Below, in pieces: positions 30,802 through 39,592 of a stretch of 64,000 bases of DNA. This DNA comes from Symsagittifera roscoffensis (lineage: Eukaryota > Xenacoelomorpha > Acoela > Convolutidae). Location: the NCBI RefSeq assembly GCF_963678635.1, contig NC_087069.1, positions 43,290,688 through 43,354,687 of the forward strand. The letters are read 5' to 3'. The translations under genes and the position numbers were made by a program. The notes under the pieces were generated by a model. The model saw only the letters and a program-made list of their open reading frames with translations. It had not been told where the DNA came from and did not search any database. The first letter of the stretch is position 1. Each line of letters begins with the position of its first letter.

Positions 30802-30819
30802 AGACTTATGGTCGCACCA
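30802..30819 (-). promoter_or_regulatory. Primer-binding site of the gypsy element
   Basis: Two bases after the 5' LTR, the element strand reads TGGTGCGACCATAAGTCT and continues with CGAAC. The reverse complement looks like a tRNA 3' end from the T-loop (GTTCGA) through to a terminal CCA. I did not assign the tRNA. The site is conserved in the second copy at 58314-58331. Confidence 0.8.
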
Positions 30820-30821
30820 GA

Positions 30822-31231
30822 TGAGTTATGACCGAGTTGGTTAACTCATAGAGTAATTTCGGATAGGGTACACCGTCTGCTCGTCACGCTATCTTATTTT
30901 CGGCCGGATAGATTCGTGCAACTTCTTAGTCTAATACCGATCCTAATCTTACTCTTATACTATCTAGTCTCAGGTTGTTTAACTAGTCTCTGCTAGGCTC
31001 AATAGATCTAGGGTATACTGGTCTATTGCGGCTGTTGAAGTGCTCGGGAGAGTCCAACTAATTTCTAAGTTAAATTCAAATCTCTCTGGTGCTGAAATTA
31101 CAAGTAACTTCAGCACTTACAAATAAGTGGGTTGTTAGTTAGATGGATCATGATTGGTTAATATTAAATACTTTACATTGGTAAAATATCTAATTTATCC
31201 AATCATAAAATGTAGTTTAGATCAGGTTCCA
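30822..31231 (-). repeat. 5' LTR of the gypsy element
   Basis: 410 bp, reading as identical to 12355-12764. It carries the palindrome at 31089-31116 and ends in TG...CA. The GAAC target duplication follows at 31232-31235. Confidence 0.95.
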
Positions 31232-31235
31232 GAAC

Positions 31236-31760
31236 TCATCACAGTTTAAATGACTCACTTAAAATGAGTAGCAAGGATCCACGAAACTAAACCCCTTAAA
31301 GGCGGTAAAAGCAACGATAGAAAAATGTCCACTGTTCGGAACGCCTTGAAAAAAAAATGAAATTCAAAAATAAACTCAGGTGCAAAAAAGATTAAGCGGG
31401 GGGCGGGGAGTTAAACTGAGGGGGGTGGGGGTGACAACTGGGGTGAGGGATAAACTTAGGGGGATTGATTAATTGCCTGATTATTTCAGAACAATTTTTT
31501 TTTGTAATAAGTTTTCACTTACTGATCTGGTGAACTGGGTAAACGGGTGAAGGGGGTGGTCGTAGGGGCTAAGCCCGGGAGGGGAGGGGGGATGGGGGTA
31601 AACTGGGGTCATTGATCAATTGATTTATTGATTAATTTAGACCAATCGCCTTTTAGATCGATTTCTAGCGGTTTTTAGGCATTTTTGATCTTATGATCCT
31701 AATAAATTTCAGATATGAGTTTTGTTAATGCTTATCTACGAAGTCAAATAGCGAATTTCA
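31236..31760. other. Intronic DNA between the two retroelements, G-rich
   Basis: About 525 bp of host intron separates the gypsy and BEL/Pao insertions. From 31390 to 31620 it has repeated G-runs (ggggggcgggg, gagggggg, gggaggggagggggg) separated by aaactg-type spacers, with quadruplex-forming potential on the plus strand. No gene was seen. Confidence 0.6.
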
Positions 31761-31765
31761 GATCT

Positions 31766-32209
31766 TGTTGCAATGCAAATGTAGAGTATAGATGCACATA
31801 AAACAAGAGTATAGATGCATATAAAAGAAGCACAGTTGGCCAAGCGGACTAAGACAACGTAACGTAACATCACAGTCGACGTAGGTTCGAGTCCCCCACC
31901 TGCCCATGTAATAATATACTAAAAACGGGGGCTACATCCTATTTTAACTGTTTTTTGGTTCTAATTGGGTTCAGCCTTGATTAAGACTGACCGCAAAAAA
32001 GAGCAATTTGTCTCAAGGACATTACCGACCGGTTCTTGTGGCTAGCTTGCGCCGATTTGTACCAAAAACGAACAGACGATAAAAATGTTATATGATGTTC
32101 AGATCAATAGAAATAATGCCGAAATTAATTTATTGGCCGAGTTATTTGCCGAGAAATATCTCTTATTGATTTAACGAATTTGGATCAGTTTTGGAGATAA
32201 GCGAGCATA
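31766..32209 (+). repeat. 5' LTR of BEL/Pao element
   Basis: 444 bp, starting tgttgcaatg and ending gcgagcata. It matches the 3' LTR apart from point changes and an insertion in the 3' LTR near 41300. It contains a tRNA-like A-box/B-box pair (see separate entry). Confidence 0.93.
31837..31894 (+). promoter_or_regulatory. tRNA-like A and B boxes inside the LTR
   Basis: TGGCCAAGCGG (31837-31847) matches the Leu/Ser-type tRNA A box. GGTTCGAGTCC (31884-31894) is a perfect B box 47 bp downstream, a normal RNA polymerase III spacing. A T-run follows near 31947. The acceptor and T stems do not pair well, so this is a tRNA-derived promoter-like segment and not an intact tRNA gene. It is repeated in the 3' LTR. 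Confidence 0.6.
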
Positions 32210-32212
32210 TTT

Positions 32213-32231
32213 TGGCGCCCCACAAGGGACC
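32213..32231 (+). promoter_or_regulatory. Primer-binding site of BEL/Pao element
   Basis: TGGCGCCCCACAAGGGACC begins three bases after the LTR end. It has the form of a tRNA 3'-end complement, and its start TGGCGCCC is shared with Lys-tRNA primer sites. The tRNA is not assigned with certainty. Confidence 0.7.
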
Positions 32232-33836
32232 GATTGTTCTATTAACGAGTGACACCGAAGTCTATTTTTCACGAAGTCGGTCGACACAATTATTCACGAC
32301 TTATCGGACAGTTGTTCACGCATTTGCACAAAGGACCGAAGACCGAAACAGACACGTGCAAACATTTATGGCTGGCTCGAGTGGGTTTTCGCTAGTATCC
32401 GAAATTGCCCAATTTGTATTTAACGCAATAGCCCTCGAAGCAGTCTATCTATTGCCGTTGAAATTTTCCAATTGCTTGCATACATAATAAGCAGCAATTA
32501 AAATACGGAAGGCACTTACTCCTTTTTCTCATTCAACAAAACATCTTTCTCTGAAATAACGGCAGTGGCCTTTAATTTTTTGAATTAAAAATCCATTAAT
32601 GCCATTTTGAACAATAAAAAAATCCATTAATGGCCAACCATTAATGGCCGTTAATTTTTCCCCCATTAACTTTTGAACAGCCTTGAAACAGAGTGACCGA
32701 GTAACCAGTTGGCCGAGTGACAGAGTGACTGAAACACAGTGACCGAGTGTCCAGTTGGCCGAGTGACAGAGTGACAGAGTGGTCGAAACTGGACGTGCCT
32801 CATACGTGCGTTTCCTCCACATTGATCTCAGAAGATCTTCGAGTTGCCGAAGAAACTTAGACGTAGACCGACCTACGCACACCAACTTGAACCGATTGAT
32901 TGGCCTGTAAGCCGACAGACGACAGGGCAGACAGGCGAAAGAGCAGACTGGTGGAAGAGAGGCCTGTTCAGGTGCCCTGATTGTTGACTTTTGGACTTTT
33001 GAGCTGTGTTTTCTCGACACCCGAAGTTTTGGATTTTTTCCCGGTGACGCCAATCTCCAATTAAAAACTGTAAGACGTTTCCAAAACTTTTAAAACTCTC
33101 CATTCATGCTTTAAATTTATATACGCTGTCATACATGTTGAAATTTTTCCCGCAAGCTAGCCCCCGGTAATTTTTCTCAATACCCAAAAAATTTTGGACA
33201 GTTCCGTTGAACTGAAATATCTTACAGTCGGTACATAGACAAACTGACTTGACATTTTTTCTCGATACCAAAAATTTTTGGATATATGTGAACGGAATAT
33301 TAATCAGTGAAATCGGAACATAGATAAGAGGTACTGGACTAGTTTGTTGGATTGGTTTATGACTCGAACCCGCTGACCAAAATTTTCCGAAAAATTTTGT
33401 GAAAAAAGTAAAAAATTGCCAAAAAATCCTCAAAACGTCTTCAGAAACTGTGCTTTAAGATGAAACCAACCCTATGTTAAGTGGTCTGGTAGCGAAATAT
33501 CAGGCAAATAAAGTTGAGTTTTTTCATCCTCAGGTTTCTTCCGCGTGTGTTGTTGGAACTTAACCAATTTGCCTGATCCCCCACCCACCATTGGTGAAAC
33601 TGAAAGCCAGTTTGCTTCGAGTAAAACAAAGCCGTTTCAGCCCGTCCGACTATTGAATTCGTTGCGTGACAGTAAAGTTAAGTGGTCAGGTACGGTGATA
33701 TTAAGTGAGTTAAGTTGAATTCTTTCATCCTCAGGTTTACTCCATGTGTGTTGTTGGAGTTCAACCGACCTACTTAATTTTCCAACCCCATTGGTACTTA
33801 AGCGTAACGAAGCCGTCGCATAGGTCCCCTAAGTGT
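32232..33836 (+). other. BEL/Pao leader with internal repeats
   Basis: No convincing gene. Two repeat systems are visible. At about 32690-32785 a unit of roughly 50 bp built from gagtgaccgagt / agttggccgagtgacagagtg words occurs twice. At 33478-33600 and 33678-33800 two imperfect direct repeats (period 200 bp) each contain tttcatcctcag followed by gttt, which looks like a splice acceptor, and a tgtgttgttgga word. Confidence 0.55.
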
Positions 33837-34481
33837 ATGGTATTCATTCTAGGAGCTAGTTCTTTGGATCACGCGCTCCGAAAACTTCCCGCTCCGTCCC
33901 AGAAGCGCGTCAAAGATACTTGCTTTACAAAGCCAGGTTTAAGTTTGAACTTTAACGCTAGGGACTCTCAGAAAACAATACAGTACTACCTTCATCACTA
34001 CTTGTCGCACCGTAACGACCTTGTAATTTGGCACGACGCCATTAATAACTCGATAAGTAGGCACCGCAGTAACAATAACCGTAAGCTGAGTAGTGAGCAA
34101 CTTGTCAATTTGTTATTAAGGTATAGGACAAACATTTGTGCAATCGTACACTGTAGATGGAACGGAACCGAGGATATAGAGGAAAGTTTAGGTTCAACAG
34201 GTATTCTCGTTCTGAATGTCGTTAAAGACTTTATCTCTAAGCGTAAGGCTAAGGACCAGGTACTAATTGAGAACTACAAAGAGCTTCACCAGCCTCCTTC
34301 CCTTGAGTTAAAGACTCTCCTCCTTCTAAGGCGTTATAGCGCCAATCTTAACGTCCTTAAGACACGTAAGAAGCGGAACCGCTTACCCGTCAAAGCTCGG
34401 AAAGCTATAAGAAATAGGCTTCAGGCAGAAGCTTTGAGACGTCAAGTTCCCCCGTCTTGTAAGCTAATGTTGATTTACTAA
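33837..34481 (+). CDS. Extra 5' ORF of BEL/Pao element, possibly SGNH-like
   Basis: An open frame between leader and gag. I chose the ATG at 33837 because the predicted fold begins with MVFILGASSL; an upstream in-frame start at 33744 adds 31 residues of low-complexity leader. The VFILGASSLDHAL start resembles a GDS-type block I, and the later VIWHDAINNS segment followed by an AIVHCRW strand resembles a block III region of SGNH/GDSL hydrolases, but the nucleophile motif is GAS, not GDS. The C-terminus is strongly basic (RKKRNRLPVKARKAIRNR). The frame is intact, unlike the rest of the element. A hydrolase role is tentative; it could be a divergent nucleic-acid-binding protein. Confidence 0.45.
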   Translation: MVFILGASSLDHALRKLPAPSQKRVKDTCFTKPGLSLNFNARDSQKTIQYYLHHYLSHRNDLVIWHDAINNSISRHRSNNNRKLSSEQLVNLLLRYRTNICAIVHCRWNGTEDIEESLGSTGILVLNVVKDFISKRKAKDQVLIENYKELHQPPSLELKTLLLLRRYSANLNVLKTRKKRNRLPVKARKAIRNRLQAEALRRQVPPSCKLMLIY

Positions 34482-34732
34482 TGCAAATTTAATTACATAC
34501 CAAAACAGTATCTCATTTTATTGATTGTTTTCTATAAGTAAGCATCCGTAGAATATTGTCAATTTGTGAAAAACATGGACAAAAAATTCCAAAGTAAGAT
34601 ACGCAAGTTATTCGAACCTGTCTAAATCTAGAAAATGAGCTGCTTAAAGGTCACTCCCTATTACTTGAGTACATTGAGAATAATAGTCGCACTACAAAAA
34701 TTGATAATGCTGTTTACAAATGTAAAATTGCG

Positions 34733-37154
34733 TTGGAAAAAGCTATCGACGTCAATGAGCAATTAATTAGGTTAGCGGGAAAAACGGAAAACCCTGAAAA
34801 AATTATTGCTCAGCAAGACCTTTGGCTTAGGAAAGTAACCGAAATGAACGATAAAGTAATGCATGAAGCTCAGAGTTACAAGATGAGCCTTGAACCTTCG
34901 TCATTTCCAGCAGCCGGCATTACAGGGAGCAAGGGATCTTTACAACAAATTAGGTCTGAGACATCCTCACGCTCGCACAAAACAAGAGATTCAGAAGCAC
35001 GAGTATCTGAAAACAGGTCTAAGGTCTCTAATAAGTCTAAGGATAGTAGAAAGCTTGACTCACATAAGTCTGATAAATCTGCTTCCACTCGTCATACGTC
35101 GAGTGTTCGCACTATGTCATCAAGTGAGAAATGGCATGAACTAGCTTTAGTAAAACGACGCCATGAGGAACTGGAAAGGCAGTATCAAGTGTCTTTAAGA
35201 CTTAAAGAGCAAGAGAACCGTCTTAAGTCCGAACAAAGTCAGCTGGAACTAGAGCAATTGGCTGAAAGTCATAAAAAGCAACTAATTGAAATGGAACTGA
35301 AAGCGTTTAAACTTGAGGACAGTTCATCTGAGGTTAGCGAGAAGGTAGCGGAAAGTAACTCGACAGGAGTAAGTCAACCTATTTCACAGGTAGCAACCGA
35401 TCGAACTAATGTTTGGGTAGACTCTGTTAGTTCACAAGCACCTCCCGACGTTGCTAGTGCGCCAGGTTTGCAGGCCTTCACTCCTGTACCCATTTCGTCA
35501 GGACCGACGACTTCCGCCATCCTCGCTCATGCAATTCACACCAGTAATAGTCATAACCATGAGCACACAGCATTGAGTGACCCTAGAATCCATAGTTATG
35601 GACGTCAGGCTATGCCTCAATTTGGTAGTGCAAGCCATGCATTCTAGATAACAATATGCATTCTAGTACACACGTGTTACCAACACCGTCTGCTGTTTCT
35701 TTACAGACCATGAGTTCAAACATAACAAATGGTAGTTTTGCCATCGCGCAACCGGAATCATTACCTGTCCCAATGTTATCGGCACAACCCAGTTCTGGTT
35801 TTGTTTCTTTGTCACCTGCATTTGCTGGTGGTGGATTCTCATCTTCTGGAGTAAACCCAACGCCGGTGTTTGTTTCGGCACCTAATTGCTATGCAGCGCC
35901 AGTCCAGACGCAACATAATCTTCCCTTTGTTCCGCATACTGTGTCACCTAATATCAACGATTACTACACAAGTGATGCAAACTTATGGCGATTGGCAGCT
36001 ACAAATCCAATCGTTACGCCTGCTCAGTGTTGTAATGCTGGAAACATTTTTTCTAAAGTGACAACTGTTGTCCCATCGTGTAACACCGCCGCTCCGTATA
36101 CTAGTGGTGGGACTGTGTATTTTAATACTCCCCCAGTTCATCCACAACATGTTCCGCATTTTGTCCTTCATACTAATACTGGTTATCAGCCAGTCAACGA
36201 AGACTACGCACCGTCTTCCGCTTATCCGAACCAAGGTTGTTCATCGGATCGACCTCTCTCCGCTCGTGAATTGGCGGAATTATTGATGCATAGCCGCAAA
36301 GATCATGTTCCTGAATTGAAGTTAGTCCAGTTTGACGGCAACCCGTTAAACTGGTACGAATGATTTGGTCAGTTTAAGCCCACCGTTGATTCCGCTGTTC
36401 TCACCGATACGAAACTGACATACTTAAAAACGCTCGTCACAGGCAAAGCAAAAACCGCAATTGCGGAGTTTAGTTATAGTGACGTTATGTACAAGCATGC
36501 ACTGGCCACCTTGCAACGGAAGTTTGGTCAACCACATGCCATTGTTGGTGCGCATCTTGATAAGCTGAATACTTTTCCTCCACTTAGGATGCACAATTCG
36601 GAAAATGTCATTAGTTTTTCCTCTGCCATTCCTGGCCTCGTAGCAGTTTTCAAATCATTGTCTTTCAATGATGATCTAAAGAGTGTCAACCTGTTAAACC
36701 AAGCTGTTAGTAAACTTCCCCCTAACCTCAAGGAGGCGTGGTCAATGCATACTGTAAGAAATAATTGGCAGCGACCAACACTCTTAGATTTTAACAACTG
36801 GTTGAAAGAAAAGGCAGAGGGGCATGAAAGATTACGTTTACTCAACTCTAAGGCAAAAAACGAGGAACCAGTTAAACCAAAAACAACCAAAGTTTTTGCA
36901 GCCAATAGCCAGGTAACTACTAGGCTCAGTATAAGTCTAAGTTTCCGCCGTGCGTTTTGTGTAAGGGTAGTCATGCATTGTGGAATTGTGCTGTTTTTAA
37001 GGAAAAGAATGCTACTCAGCGAGCAAAATACGTAGCTGAACAGAAACTTTGATTCGCTTGCCTCAATGGCAATCATAGTTTCCGGCAATGTTCTAGAGCA
37101 AAAAAGTGCCCGAAGCCAGAGTATGATAGCACACATAATGTCTTGCTCCATGGA
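34733..37154 (+). pseudogene. gag: BEL/Pao gag, broken
   Basis: The first block, 34733-35647 (304 codons), has a helical start, a Ser/Lys-rich linker and a coiled coil around residues 135-195 (Glu/Leu/Lys heptads). It ends at TAG, and the frame shifts by 35656. The second block, 35656-37035, carries a Pro/Ser/Val-rich linker and then the BEL gag core (LKLVQFDGNPLNWYE), interrupted by TGA at 36361-36363 where the family normally has Trp; the same frame continues to about 36900. Two zinc knuckles follow in shifted frames: CVLCKGSHALWNC near 36950-37000 and CLNGNHSFRQC near 37060-37095, with another TGA between them. Several independent lesions mean it is not translated whole. Confidence 0.85.
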
Positions 37155-37475
37155 GCCGAAAGAATATTTCCTCGGAAGGAAAATTCAAATGTCTCGAATA
37201 AGGCTGGAACAAACAAATCCAAGGAGAATAAAAACACTTCCATCCATGCCGCTGTTAGTGATGTACATGGCATTGAATCTTCCAAAGGGTTGTTGCCAAT
37301 TGCAACACTTGGTGTATCCTCGGATGTAACCAGTCTCCTGACGTTGGTTCTTTGTGATAGTGCATCGACTCACTCCTGGGTGTCTTCGTCACTCGTAAAC
37401 CGTCTCGGCTTAGTAGGGGAGCCCGTTAACTTGTCAATTAGTGGTTTCAATTCAACCACCATTGTTGAGACTTAA
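37143..37475 (+). pseudogene. BEL/Pao protease region
   Basis: The aspartic protease is recognised by LVLCDSASTHSWVSSSLV, where DSAS occupies the catalytic D-S/T-A/G position, followed by a typical VNRLGL strand. The frame ends at TAA (37473-37475), and the next 110 bp has further stops. It links gag to RT. Confidence 0.75.
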
Positions 37476-37588
37476 AGGGTCAAGTTTACAGTTTCCTCCG
37501 AGCCGAATAATAGTGATTTCGTATTTTCTCTCTGTGCATATGTTAAAGACAATATTCGGATTGTTCCGAAATAATCAATATTGCTGAT

Positions 37589-38640
37589 TTGCAGAATGAA
37601 TATCCACAATTAGCACCTATTAAGCCTTCTCAATATACGTATGAAGACGTTGAAGTTATTATCGGACAAGACTACTACCACGCCGTTAGACCCATTGAGT
37701 TCATCTTGGGAGATGATAAAAACTCACCGTGTTCCGTTCGCCTACCAATAGGTTGGATCATAAGTGGTCCGTTGCCGCCGTCCGTTAATTCTACTTCTTC
37801 GTGTTTCAAGTGTGTTGTTCAAGATTCTTCTCTGACCGACCAGATAAAATCCTGATACGAATTGGAATTTTATGGTGCTTTCAAACAAGTCGATGTCCGT
37901 TCCGCCGCGGATAAACATGCTTTATCCATCCTTAATTCCGAAACCGTTCACAATGGCGAAAGATACATTGTACCTATGCTTTGGATTGATAGTAATGTCA
38001 GTCTACCAAACAACTATTACTCGTCACTCGCCCAATTTAAAACATTGGAGGGAAGGTTAAGTAAAGACCCTGAGCTGCGCGAAAGATACGCAGAAACAAT
38101 TAGAGAGGACATTAGGAAAGGCTATGTCGTTACCGTCGAACCACATGATCCACGTAAGCGTTCCGATCGCGAGTGGTATCTCCCGCACCATCCGGTCATT
38201 AATCTGAATAAGCCGGGTAAGGTGCGCCGAATCCTTAATGGGGCTTCTAAGTTTCACGGCACATCCTTAAATAAGTCCTTATTGGTGGGTCCGGACCTAC
38301 TCCAAAATTTAATTGTTGTACTTTTGCGATTCCGTCAACACAAGTACGCAGTCTCCGCGGATATAGAGGGTATGTTCCTCCAGGTAGGAGTCCTTGCCGC
38401 GATCAAATTTCGCTCCGTTTTTTGTGGCGGGAGGATACCACTTCCAATGTGGTAGTTCATCAGTACACTCGCCATATATTCGGCGCACGGGATTCGCCTA
38501 CGTGCGCCAATTTCGCGTTGCGAAAAACAGCAACCAATAATATGTCCACATACCCTGAGGCCGCCTCAGTCGTAAATGAAAAATTTTACATGGACGATTA
38601 CTTTGATTCATTCGAGAACGTTACCCATGCAATTAAAATT
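37589..38640 (+). pseudogene. pol: BEL/Pao reverse transcriptase, fragmented
   Basis: 37589-37855 carries the family-typical stretch VIIGQDYYHAVRPIEF and RLPIGWIISGPLP. After a stop and a few bases, 37862-38455 carries the linker and RT fingers/palm (REWYLPHHPVINLNKPGKVRRI, then VSADIEGMFLQV with the first catalytic Asp). A frameshift near 38420-38455 separates this from the segment with FGARDSPTCANFAL and the catalytic YMDD (38587-38598, FYMDDYFDS). The usual second residue is Val in many BEL elements; Met is seen here. At least three breaks make this copy inactive. Confidence 0.88.
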
Positions 38641-38648
38641 AGTCCGAT

Positions 38649-39464
38649 TTGGTTTCCTTACTAAAATTGGGAGGATTTAATTTGACTAATTTTGTCAGTA
38701 ATGCTGATGAAATCACTTCAGCAATGAACCCCGCGGAATCCGAAACCTCGTCTTCAACCATCAAGGAAATATGTAACGGTGCCGAACAATCATCACATGT
38801 CTTAGGTCTTAAGTGGGACCATGTGAAAGACACATTGGTTGTTAGCAGAGGCGTGGATCGTCCTCTCGATAAAGCAATAACTCAACGAACCGTCATGAGT
38901 TTCGTCTCTTCTGTGTTTGACCCTGTTGGGTTAGTAGCTCCATACACAGTTAGGGCCCGTCTTTTATTGAAAGATATTTGGAAAATCAGTGGTCAAATTT
39001 GGGACGACGAATTGCCAGAAGACATAAGAGATAAGTTTCTCGAGTGGAACTCCGGTCTCCCTCTCTTAGGGCAATTGACTATTCCCCGTTATTACTTCAC
39101 AGAGCCTGTTGAGCAAATTGAGCTCCACATGTTCGGTGATAGCTCGCAGGACGTTTTTTGTGCTGTTGGATTTTTGCGTGCGCGACGCTCGAACTCGCAT
39201 AAAACTCAAATATCCTTCATCTTTGGTAAAGCTCGCGTTGCGCCCATGAAAGCGCTATCTATACCAAAGCTAGAGATTCAAGCTGCTCTGCTCGCCACAC
39301 GACTAAAAGATGATATACTGACCGTCCTTACCGTCTCTATTAATCATGTCTACATGTGGACAGATAGTACAACAGTTTTGCAGTGGCTAAACTCCACTGA
39401 AAAATTACCTGTATTCGTCGCTAATCGTGTCGGCGAAATCCTCGAATCGACCACTAATGATTAG
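38649..39464 (+). pseudogene. pol: BEL/Pao RT thumb and RNase H
   Basis: An open block of 271 codons. SSVFDPVGLVAPYTVRAR is the conserved segment after RT. The RNase H region has MFGDSSQDVFCAVGF (first Asp), PKLEIQAALLA (Glu) and YMWTDSTTVLQWL (Asp), so the catalytic acidic residues are kept. It ends at TAG just before the integrase linker, and a short broken stretch (39465-39592) follows. Confidence 0.88.
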
Positions 39465-39592
39465 TGGCACCATGTTCTGAGCGGCGATAATCCAGCTGAT
39501 ACCGGTACACGGGGGATTTCTTCAGAAGCCCTCAAGGATAGCAGCTGGGTTGGCCGTTTACACCCGACGAACGTGTAATCAATAAAATTCGT

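Larger units (their letters stand above)
12355..31231 (-). mobile_element. Complete 18.9-kb env-bearing Ty3/gypsy element
   Basis: Two 410-bp LTRs (12355-12764 and 30822-31231) that read as identical bound the element, with a 4-bp target duplication GAAC at 12351-12354 and 31232-31235. A tRNA-type primer site follows the 5' LTR directly. In sense (minus-strand) order it carries a 77-codon ORF, a leader, a 155-codon ORF, gag-pol in one frame, a 62-codon membrane ORF, an ATG-less frame of 378 codons, an envelope-like ORF and a 601-codon ORF. Ty3/gypsy affiliation follows from the gag, RT (YLDD) and integrase (GPY) motifs and from the PR-RT-RH-IN order. At 18.9 kb it is about twice the usual size of env-bearing gypsy elements. 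Identical LTRs imply a very recent insertion, in the last intron of the GRB2-like gene and in the same orientation. One TGA interrupts RT. Confidence 0.95.

Noticed and set aside
31829-31905. A functional tRNA gene in the BEL/Pao LTR
   Set aside because: The A and B boxes are good, but the acceptor and T stems do not pair and no proper anticodon arm can be drawn. It is listed as a promoter-like remnant only.
33355-33385. B-box-like gggttcgagtc on the minus strand
   Set aside because: There is no A box at a sensible distance and no tRNA fold around it.
32232-33433. ORFs in the BEL/Pao leader on either strand
   Set aside because: The 174-codon minus-strand frame and the 98-codon plus-strand frame arise from repetitive gagtgacag-type sequence and have no homology.
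24167-36363. UGA read as tryptophan in this organism
   Set aside because: Both retroelement TGAs lie at or near expected Trp positions, but DNAAF1, other frames and the degenerate elements also end in TGA, and the elements carry other lesions. Two cases do not support codon reassignment.
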